Shown here: positions 1 to 5,526 of the stretch, in pieces
Position numbering within the stretch: position 1 is the first letter of the stretch
Layout of the letters: each line of letters starts with the position of its first letter
Source of the DNA: an uncultured Oscillibacter sp.
Lineage (GTDB): Bacteria; Bacillota; Clostridia; Oscillospirales; Oscillospiraceae
Assembly (NCBI GenBank): GCA_900544105.1
Contig: UQUC01000076.1
Location: 1-8,930 of the forward strand
DNA: 8,930 bases
Reading direction: 5' to 3'
Made by a program: the position numbers and the translations under genes
The notes under the pieces: model-generated
Databases searched by the model: none
Told to the model about the DNA's origin: nothing
The model's input: only the letters and a program-made list of their open reading frames with translations

Positions 1-116
1 CACTGCGGCCGGGGGAGGGAAGCCCCCTGTTTCGGCGTGGAAGCCGCTGTGCGCGAGCCTTTGAGCAAGGGCGGGTACCCATGCTCACCCGCGAAAGCAA
101 GCAGGAGCCGTCTGCG
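1..116 (+). ncRNA. Structured leader RNA, possible 3' part of a cobalamin-type riboswitch (cut by window edge)
   Basis: No credible protein is encoded here, but several short hairpins can be drawn: a GGGGG/CCCCC stem enclosing AGGGAAG (about 10-26), CGGC/GCCG (about 33-46), and GCGGGT/ACCCGC (71-76 with 87-92). The order CACTG at the very start, GGGAAG at about 17-22, and an AGCAGGAG element near 100-107 followed by CTGC recalls the 3' half of cobalamin riboswitches, in which CCACTG, GGGAAG and AGYCAGGAGACC occur in that order. The last element here is imperfect (GAGCCGTC rather than GAGACC), and the 5' half that should pair with it lies outside the window. A different structured RNA or chance remains possible. 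The downstream gene on this strand is the regulator at 274, although that gene also has its own candidate promoter after this element. Confidence 0.35.
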
Positions 117-157
117 AGAGAAGTTAAAAATCGGAAGACTGGTCTGAGGTGCAGACC
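110..157 (+). promoter_or_regulatory. Mutually exclusive hairpin segment (possible expression switch)
   Basis: GGTCTG (141-146) can pair with CAGACC (152-157) across a five-base loop. The overlapping GCAGAC (151-156) can instead pair with GTCTGC (110-115), which is the end of the riboswitch-like element. The two pairings cannot coexist, as in attenuator designs. No run of T follows the 3' hairpin, so it is not a standard intrinsic terminator. Function is inferred from complementarity alone. Confidence 0.25.
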
Positions 158-212
158 ATGGATCTTTAACCAGTTACTATGCCGGTATTACGCCACGCGT
201 GATAAGGCCCTC

Positions 213-241
213 TTGCGCCGGAAAGACAACTGTGTCATAAT
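213..241 (+). promoter_or_regulatory. Candidate extended -10 promoter for the PAS/AAA+ regulator
   Basis: TTGCGC (213-218) is separated by 17 bases from CATAAT (236-241), and a TG lies at the extended -10 position (233-234). Transcription would begin near 248, giving a leader of about 26 nt before the regulator start codon. An 8-bp palindrome, CACGCGTG (194-201), sits just upstream of the -35 box and could be an operator. This is motif matching only, with no experimental support. Confidence 0.45.
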
Positions 242-273
242 GAAGCAAAAAATGGGGGAGGAAGTGGGGCATT

Positions 274-1812
274 ATGAAGCTACGGGATCTTTCCAGACGT
301 ATTCGGGAAGAAGATCGACCGGATATTTCCTTTGCACTCCAGGGAGGTATGGAGCTTTCTGATATAAATACCGACTGGCTGGCAGATTTTCCGGAGACAG
401 TGTATATTGCCAATAGTCAGTCCGTCATTTTTGGGAAAGTACAGAAAGAAACGCTTTTATATCTGATCGCCCGTCAGCGGGAATTTCAGTTTCGACAGAT
501 CCTGGATAGTATGAATGACGGCGTGATCGCCGTAGACGAGACCGGGCGGATTTTCTATGCCAATCCAGCTTATGTTTCCATTTTGGGCGTACCTCTGCGG
601 CGAATCATGGGGAAGCGGATCCAAAGCATCGAGCCGACATCGCTTCTGAGCCAAACGGTAGAAAAGAAGATCCCTCTGACCAGTGAAAAACAGATCATTC
701 CCTCTATCAAAAAGTATGTTTCTCTACGGGCAGTTCCTTTGTGGGATGGAGAAACATTTTTGGGTGCGGTCTCGATCTTTCAAGATGTGACCAAGCTCCA
801 CAGGTTGGGCCAGGAGGTCCAGCAGATGTCCGATATTGTAGATGAGTATTCACATCGTATTCGCAGTCAAGAGATCGCGGAAAAAATGCGGATCACATCA
901 TATAACAAAGCCTTTCAGACGCTTATTCAGAAGGTTGCAACTGTGGCCCTGACGGATGTACCAATGCTGATCCAGGGAGAGAGTGGCACCGGGAAGAGTG
1001 CCATGGCATACTACTTGCATCAGTGCAGTGGCCGCAGGGAAAAGCCGTTTTTGGTGATGAACTGCGCAGCCATTCCTCAAAATATGATGGAGAGTGAGCT
1101 TTTTGGCGATAATGAGCGACCGGGTAAGCTGATGCTGGCGGATGGCGGAACGCTGTTCCTGGACGAGGTGGAAGAACTGACGCTCCCGGCGCAGTCCCGG
1201 CTCCTGTACTACATTGGGCAAAACAGAGACAACAATATCGGCGAACACACGGCTGCTTTACCAGATACGCGGATCATTGCATCCGCTGGTCAGGCGTTGG
1301 AACCACTGGTGGATACAAAACACTTCCGTCGGGAATTGTTTTTTCAACTGAGCACCATTGCAGTCACCCTGCCGCCGCTGCGGGAGCGGCGGGATGACAT
1401 TATCCCGCTGGCGAATCAATTCCTTTCGGACTACAATGAAAAATACCATCGTGACGTGATGTTTTCCTCTCAGGTCTATCAAGACCTGCAAAAATACGAT
1501 TGGCCGGGAAATTTACAGGAGCTGAAGAGCTATGTAGAACGAGCGGTCATTTTGTCGGGTAACGGCCTGCCGATCGTTGAACTGCCCTTTGGTCAGAAAG
1601 ATGCGCAGGCAGAGGGAACGGAGGATGACTGGAAGCTCAGGGATCGTCCCTTGGCGGAGCAGATGCAGGAGTTTGAACAGCGGGTGATCCGAGAGACCTT
1701 GAAGGCATGTGGCGGCAACCGCACAGAGGCCATGCGGCGTTTAGGCTTGAGCAGAAGAACTTTTTACCGGAAGTGTGAAAAGTTGGAAGGACCGCCGAGT
1801 GCCAAAAAGTAA
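274..1812 (+). CDS. PAS-AAA+-Fis transcriptional regulator of the sigma-54 activator superfamily, lacking GAFTGA
   Basis: This is a 512-residue cytoplasmic enhancer-binding-type regulator. Residues 1-73 match no domain I recognise. A PAS sensor domain spans about 74-175 and is followed by a helical linker. An AAA+ domain spans about 212-435, with Walker A GESGTGKS at 235-242, ESELFG at 273-278, Walker B LFLDE at 294-298, and a downstream LPPLRER box. A Fis-type helix-turn-helix lies at about 468-504. Between ESELFG and ADGG only ten residues remain, where canonical members have about nineteen that include the GAFTGA loop contacting sigma-54. The protein therefore probably acts at a sigma-70-type promoter, as TyrR-like relatives do, or represses; this is inferred. 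The ATG at 274 follows a GGGGGAGG ribosome site. A strong terminator separates it from the catabolic genes, which it most likely controls. The PAS ligand is unknown, and a pathway intermediate is a reasonable guess. Confidence 0.88.
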   Translation: MKLRDLSRRIREEDRPDISFALQGGMELSDINTDWLADFPETVYIANSQSVIFGKVQKETLLYLIARQREFQFRQILDSMNDGVIAVDETGRIFYANPAYVSILGVPLRRIMGKRIQSIEPTSLLSQTVEKKIPLTSEKQIIPSIKKYVSLRAVPLWDGETFLGAVSIFQDVTKLHRLGQEVQQMSDIVDEYSHRIRSQEIAEKMRITSYNKAFQTLIQKVATVALTDVPMLIQGESGTGKSAMAYYLHQCSGRREKPFLVMNCAAIPQNMMESELFGDNERPGKLMLADGGTLFLDEVEELTLPAQSRLLYYIGQNRDNNIGEHTAALPDTRIIASAGQALEPLVDTKHFRRELFFQLSTIAVTLPPLRERRDDIIPLANQFLSDYNEKYHRDVMFSSQVYQDLQKYDWPGNLQELKSYVERAVILSGNGLPIVELPFGQKDAQAEGTEDDWKLRDRPLAEQMQEFEQRVIRETLKACGGNRTEAMRRLGLSRRTFYRKCEKLEGPPSAKK

Positions 1813-1827
1813 ACAGTGTCACAAAGT

Positions 1828-1875
1828 AAACACACAATAGTGCCAACTTTGGCACTATTGTGTGTTTCTTTTTTC
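1828..1875 (+). terminator. Strong rho-independent terminator after the regulator
   Basis: A perfect 18-bp inverted repeat (1828-1845 and 1850-1867) with a four-base loop, ACTT, is followed by a T-rich run at 1869-1874. It begins 15 bases after the regulator stop codon and insulates the regulator from the operon starting at 1989. TGGCAC in the right arm resembles a sigma-54 -24 element but is explained by the stem. Confidence 0.92.
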
Positions 1876-1909
1876 AAAAGTGCTGCCTGGATTTTTTTAT
1901 ATTCTACAA

Positions 1910-1938
1910 AAGACATCGAAAATACTCTTTGCTACAAT
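1910..1938 (+). promoter_or_regulatory. Candidate sigma-70-type promoter of the AtuA/HMG-CoA reductase operon
   Basis: AAGACA (1910-1915, GACA matching the -35 consensus) is followed after 17 bases by TACAAT (1933-1938). A TG at 1930-1931 forms an extended -10 element. The weak -35 box suits an activator-dependent promoter. No GG-N10-GC sigma-54 signature is visible between the terminator and the start codon, which agrees with the regulator lacking GAFTGA. The regulator binding site could not be identified with confidence. Confidence 0.5.
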
Positions 1939-1973
1939 GATATCGTCAAAAGAATGAGACCGAGCATAGTAAA

Positions 1974-1979
1974 AAGGAG
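1974..1979 (+). promoter_or_regulatory. Ribosome binding site deciding the AtuA start
   Basis: AAGGAG ends directly against an ATG at 1980, which is too close for use. It lies nine bases before the in-frame GTG at 1989, so GTG is the preferred start. Confidence 0.7.
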
Positions 1980-1988
1980 ATGTTAAGA

Positions 1989-3356
1989 GTGAAGAAAGTA
2001 TCCATTGGAGGCGGACAGGGTTTCTGGGGCGACAGTCCTGACGCTGCTATCCACATGATTCGTCACGGCAACCTGAATTACATGGCTTGCGACTATTTGG
2101 CGGAGCTGACTCTGTCGATCATGCAGCGTCAGAAGATGAAGAATCCCGCTGCCGGTTACGCCAGAGATTTCATCAGCTTGATGAAAGAGATCGGCAAGGA
2201 GGCCTATGAAAAGAAGATCGGCATCATTACCAATGCCGGCGGCATGAATATCACCGGCGCTGTGGACGCTCTGAAGGCTGTGGCCGAGGAACAGGAGATG
2301 CACGGCTACAAGATCGGTTATGTCACCGGTGACGATCTGCTGGATCAGATCCCTCAGATGATCGCTGACGGCTGCGAGTTCAAAAATATGGACGATGTGG
2401 GCGATTTCAATGAGATCAAGGACAAGCTTGTGAATGCCAATGTCTACTATGGACGGGAACCGATCATGGAGTGCCTGGCCCAGGGCGCAAATACTGTGCT
2501 GACCGGCCGCGCCGCTGACAGCGCAATGTTCCTGGCGCCTCTGGCTTATGAGTTTGGCTGGAAAGATAACGATTTGGACAATTTGGCCCGGGGCATTATG
2601 GCCGGTCATCTGCTGGAATGTGGCGGGCAGGGCTCCGGCGGTAACTTCCAGTATGACTGGCGCAGTGTGCCCGACATGGATCAGTTGGGTTTCCCCATCG
2701 CTGAGCTGACGGAAGAGGACTTCCACATTACGAAGGCTCCTGATTGCGGCGGCCTGATCTCTGAGCAGAGCTGCAAGGAACAGTTCCTCTATGAGGTCCA
2801 TGACCCTGCCAATTATATCACCCCTGATGTCACTGTGGACATTAGCCATGCGACCCTGACGCAGGACGGCGATAACCGTGTCCGCGTGGGCAATGTCAAG
2901 GGCAAAGCCAGACCGGATCAACTGAAGCTGTGTCTGGGCTATCACGCCGGCTACAAGGTAGTCACGTATCTGTCCTTCGCCTGGCCTGATGCCTACGAAA
3001 AGGCCCAGTATGCTGCGGAGATCCTGATGAAGAAGATGAAACGCAAGGGAATGCAGTATGAGGATCTGCGCATCGACTATGTGGGACTCAATGCCCTGCA
3101 TCTGGATGTGGCAGAGATCGATGATGACCTCATTAAGCGCACCAACGAGGTGGTGCTGCGCATTGCCATCCGCACCAAGGAAAAACGGGACGCCCAGCTC
3201 ATCATTCCCGAGATCAGCCCCTTGCAGCTCAATGGACCTCCGGGAGCGTCCTTCTTTGGCGGTCGCGCTCATGTGACGGATGTTATTGGACTGTGGCCCA
3301 CGCTGATCCCCAGAGACGCCGTGAAGCTGGAGTCTCACATTCTGGAGGTGAAATAA
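1989..3356 (+). CDS. AtuA-family (DUF1446) acyclic terpene utilisation protein, large subunit
   Basis: This 455-residue protein belongs to the DUF1446/AtuA family, named for the acyclic terpene utilisation cluster of pseudomonads. Their biochemical activity is not firmly established. The N-terminus GGGQGFWGDSPDAA, then GNLNYMACDYLAELT at about residues 28-42 and a GYARDF segment, match the family signature. NAGGMN (near residue 82), an RAADSA stretch and a glycine-rich HLLECGGQGSGG segment follow. No signal peptide or membrane helix is seen, so it is cytoplasmic. Many relatives carry a C-terminal domain of about 100 residues; here that part is a separate gene starting one base after the stop. 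The GTG start is chosen over an ATG nine bases upstream because of ribosome-site spacing. Its position beside HMG-CoA reductase suggests action on a branched 3-hydroxyacyl-CoA such as HMG-CoA, possibly replacing a lyase or CoA-transferase; this is inference. Confidence 0.85.
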   Translation: MKKVSIGGGQGFWGDSPDAAIHMIRHGNLNYMACDYLAELTLSIMQRQKMKNPAAGYARDFISLMKEIGKEAYEKKIGIITNAGGMNITGAVDALKAVAEEQEMHGYKIGYVTGDDLLDQIPQMIADGCEFKNMDDVGDFNEIKDKLVNANVYYGREPIMECLAQGANTVLTGRAADSAMFLAPLAYEFGWKDNDLDNLARGIMAGHLLECGGQGSGGNFQYDWRSVPDMDQLGFPIAELTEEDFHITKAPDCGGLISEQSCKEQFLYEVHDPANYITPDVTVDISHATLTQDGDNRVRVGNVKGKARPDQLKLCLGYHAGYKVVTYLSFAWPDAYEKAQYAAEILMKKMKRKGMQYEDLRIDYVGLNALHLDVAEIDDDLIKRTNEVVLRIAIRTKEKRDAQLIIPEISPLQLNGPPGASFFGGRAHVTDVIGLWPTLIPRDAVKLESHILEVK

Positions 3357-3357
3357 A

Positions 3358-3678
3358 ATGGCATTGGTTTATCTCAATACGCTGGCTCATGGCCGCAGCG
3401 GTGACAAGGGCGATACCAGCAATGTCTGCGTGTATGCCCGAGATCCCAAGGACTATGAATTTCTCAAACGGGTATTGACCGTGGAGCGGGTGAAGGAATA
3501 CTTCGGTGATATGGTCAAGGGAGAGATCACTCGTTATGATGTGGACAGCCTGTGCGGTATGAACTTCGTCATGAAGCACGCACTGGGCGGCGGCGCTACC
3601 CATTCTCTCCGCCTGGATACTTTAGGTAAATCGATGGGTTCTGCCTTCATGCGGATGAAGGTAGATACAAACTGGTAA
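3358..3678 (+). CDS. Small AtuA-related protein (AtuA C-terminal-like domain as a separate subunit)
   Basis: This 106-residue soluble protein starts one base after the stop of the large AtuA gene, so the two are almost certainly translationally coupled. The sequence near residues 9-20 (LAHGRSGDKGDT) is characteristic of the small domain found at the C-terminus of full-length AtuA proteins. A glycine-rich HALGGGATHS segment follows at about residues 77-86, and the C-terminus ends in a GSAFMRMK-type strand. It has no signal peptide or membrane segment. The likely role is a partner subunit of the upstream protein, together reconstituting the two-domain enzyme. The reaction is not known. The family call rests on remembered motifs and context and was not checked by profile search. 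Confidence 0.8.
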   Translation: MALVYLNTLAHGRSGDKGDTSNVCVYARDPKDYEFLKRVLTVERVKEYFGDMVKGEITRYDVDSLCGMNFVMKHALGGGATHSLRLDTLGKSMGSAFMRMKVDTNW

Positions 3679-3702
3679 TAAAGCTGAAAGAGGAGAACAA
3701 AA

Positions 3703-4962
3703 ATGAAAACGAATCAGTATTCTGGCTTTCATAAACTGACTATGGAGCAGCGCGCTGCTGAGGTGGCAGAGTTTGCCGGCCTGACGGAGGAAGAGGTCGG
3801 CCGGCTCACCACTCCCGGCGCCCTTAGCAATGAGGTAGCTGACCATGTGATCGAAAACGTCATTGGCACCTATCAGCTGCCTGTGGGCGTTGCGATGAAT
3901 TTCCTCATCAATGGTAAGGAGTATGTGATCCCCATGGTACTGGAAGAGGCTTCCGTCGTAGCAGCCGCTTCCAATGCCGCTAAGATGGCCCGGGTGGGCG
4001 GCGGCTTTACCACCAGCTACACGGGCAACATCATGATCGCTCAGGTCCAGTGCATCGGCGTGGCGAATCCCTTCTTCGCGCGGCAGAATATCCTGCATCA
4101 CAAGGATGAAATCCTGGCGATCGCCAATGAGAAGGATCCTATTCTGGTGAAGCTTACCGGTGGCGCCAAGGATATGGAGGTCCGCATCGTGGACTCCGAG
4201 ATCGGCCCTATGGTAGTGACTCATCTGCTGGTGGATACCGGCGATGCCATGGGCGCCAACGCCGTGAATACGATGGCCGAGGCTGTGGCTCCCACCATTG
4301 AGCGGCTTACCGGCGGCACCGTGAAGCTGCGGATCCTGTCCAATCTGGCGGATCACCGCTTGGCCCGTGCCACGGCTACCTTTACCAAAGAGGCCATCGG
4401 CGGTGAGGACGTGGTGGATGGTGTTGTGGCAGCCTATGCCTTTGCAGCAGCAGACCCCTATCGTGCGGCCACCAGCAATAAGGGCATCATGAATGGCATC
4501 GATCCTGTCGTGGTTGCCACCGGCAATGACTGGCGCGGCATGGAAGCGGGCGTCCATTCCTATTGCTCCAGAAATGGCCGCTACACCTCCCTGACCCGTT
4601 GGGAAAAGGATGCCAACGGTGACTTGACCGGCTCCATCGAACTGCCCACCCCCGTGGGTCTGGTGGGCGGTGCCACCAAGATCCATCCCGGCGCCCAGGC
4701 CTGCGTGAAGATCCTGGGTGTGACCACCGCAGCGGAACTGGCACAGGTCATCGCCGCTGTGGGACTGGCCCAGAACTTTGCCGCCATGCGCGCGCTGGCT
4801 ACCGATGGTATCCAGAAGGGCCACATGAAGCTCCACGCCCGGAATCTGGCTACCGTGGCCGGTGCGACTGCTGAACAGTTGGATGCCGTGGTAGCCAAGA
4901 TGGTGGCGGATAAGAAGGTCTCTGTGGACTACGCCAAGGAGATCCTGGCAAGTTTGAAGTAA
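3703..4962 (+). CDS. mvaA: Hydroxymethylglutaryl-CoA reductase, degradative (class II)
   Basis: This 419-residue soluble enzyme interconverts mevalonate plus CoA and HMG-CoA using NAD(H). It resembles the Pseudomonas mevalonii catabolic enzyme (about 428 residues) along its whole length. The catalytic positions are present: Glu in the EEASVVAAAS motif (81-82), Lys260 in NKGIMNGID, Asp276 in TGNDW, and His374 in KGHMKLHARN. The DAMGANAVNTMAE motif (181-193) is intact. Asp145 in the NEKD segment appears to match the P. mevalonii aspartate linked to NADH preference. The start has an AGAGGAG ribosome site seven bases upstream, and the gene follows the small AtuA gene after 24 bases. Clostridia usually lack the mevalonate biosynthetic route, so the oxidative, catabolic direction is favoured. 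HMG-CoA lyase and the rest of the mevalonate pathway are absent from the window. Family assignment is secure; direction is inferred. Confidence 0.96.
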   Translation: MKTNQYSGFHKLTMEQRAAEVAEFAGLTEEEVGRLTTPGALSNEVADHVIENVIGTYQLPVGVAMNFLINGKEYVIPMVLEEASVVAAASNAAKMARVGGGFTTSYTGNIMIAQVQCIGVANPFFARQNILHHKDEILAIANEKDPILVKLTGGAKDMEVRIVDSEIGPMVVTHLLVDTGDAMGANAVNTMAEAVAPTIERLTGGTVKLRILSNLADHRLARATATFTKEAIGGEDVVDGVVAAYAFAAADPYRAATSNKGIMNGIDPVVVATGNDWRGMEAGVHSYCSRNGRYTSLTRWEKDANGDLTGSIELPTPVGLVGGATKIHPGAQACVKILGVTTAAELAQVIAAVGLAQNFAAMRALATDGIQKGHMKLHARNLATVAGATAEQLDAVVAKMVADKKVSVDYAKEILASLK

Positions 4963-5052
4963 ATCCTTATCTTAACTGCGCGGCAGAATGCTCTGATTCC
5001 CCCTGTTAGAATCGATTTGTGTGTAAACTCAAATAAGCGAAGGAGGTTATTT
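4963..5052 (+). other. 90-base gap inside the probable operon
   Basis: There is no T-tailed terminator here. Only a minor CTGC/GCAG hairpin is seen near 4976-4986, so transcription probably continues from the HMG-CoA reductase gene into the transporter genes. An AGGAGG ribosome site at 5041-5046 serves the ATG at 5053. A TTG at 5017 is in the same frame but lacks a ribosome site and is not used as the start. No convincing internal promoter was found. Confidence 0.5.
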
Positions 5053-5526
5053 ATGAGGAAAGCAGATGAGCAAAAGGGACGGTATATGGAAGTATGGGGT
5101 GATACTGTTGTACCGGGACAACTGGCAGCATCCGCATTGATCTGTGTTGTTACCACGATGGCATTTTTCCTGGTTGGCCGAACGGTCCTGCTGGGTGTGG
5201 ATTCGCTGGAACCGGCTCTGGCAAAAGGCTATGCGCTTTTGGTCGGTATTTTGGGCACGTTTTTGGGCGCAGCAATCTGTGCCAAGAAATTTCCACCCAA
5301 GCGGAAAATCATGGTAGACTTTCAGGAGGAGAATATCGAGGATATTCTGGAAGCTGCCGGTATGACATTGGAAGAAGAGAGAGAAGCGCTCAGCACAGCG
5401 TCTCCTGAATTGATCCGTGAGATGGAAAACTGCAATCTTTATTCTCTGCTGGCTCTGATCCCTGAGAATTCTCCAAATTTCAAACCTGAATATCGAATGA
5501 ACGTATCTGGCGAGGAGGCGGAATAA
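5053..5526 (+). CDS. Small two-helix membrane protein in the TctB position
   Basis: I do not recognise this 157-residue protein as a defined family. Two hydrophobic segments, at about 23-47 and 58-76, look like a transmembrane hairpin. The remainder (about 80-157) is a soluble, acidic, helix-rich tail with an EENIEDILEAAGMTLEEE segment. A lysine/arginine cluster after the second helix (KKFPPKRK) suggests the tail is cytoplasmic. The stop codon overlaps the start of the TctA-like permease by one base, implying a partner protein. Tripartite tricarboxylate transporters place TctB, a small membrane subunit of usually four or more helices, next to TctA. This protein has the size and position of TctB but not its topology, so it may be a divergent or different accessory subunit. 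The AGGAGG ribosome site lies six bases before the ATG. Confidence 0.75.
   Translation: MRKADEQKGRYMEVWGDTVVPGQLAASALICVVTTMAFFLVGRTVLLGVDSLEPALAKGYALLVGILGTFLGAAICAKKFPPKRKIMVDFQEENIEDILEAAGMTLEEEREALSTASPELIREMENCNLYSLLALIPENSPNFKPEYRMNVSGEEAE

Noticed and set aside
81..362. A 93-codon plus-strand frame starting in the leader
   Set aside because: It overlaps the regulator start in another frame, has no good ribosome site, and its composition does not look like a real protein.
1850..1865. TTGGCAC as a sigma-54 -24 promoter element upstream of the AtuA operon
   Set aside because: It is part of the perfect terminator stem, and the expected -12 GC element at the right spacing is missing.
1905..1931. 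CAAAAGA/TCTTTG imperfect inverted repeat as a regulator operator
   Set aside because: It is short, imperfect and AT-rich, overlaps the promoter by chance-level similarity, and has no second copy to support it.
1980..1988. ATG start three codons upstream for the AtuA gene
   Set aside because: The AAGGAG ribosome site abuts this ATG, leaving no spacer; the GTG at 1989 has normal spacing.
1983..3338. A 451-codon open frame on the minus strand opposite the AtuA gene
   Set aside because: It mirrors the codon bias of the real gene, has no recognisable domains and no ribosome site, and its translation is rich in His, Ile and Gln as expected for an antisense shadow.
3622..4836. A 404-codon minus-strand frame opposite HMG-CoA reductase
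   Set aside because: The plus strand carries a full, motif-complete enzyme. The antisense product is glycine- and histidine-rich low-complexity sequence without family features.
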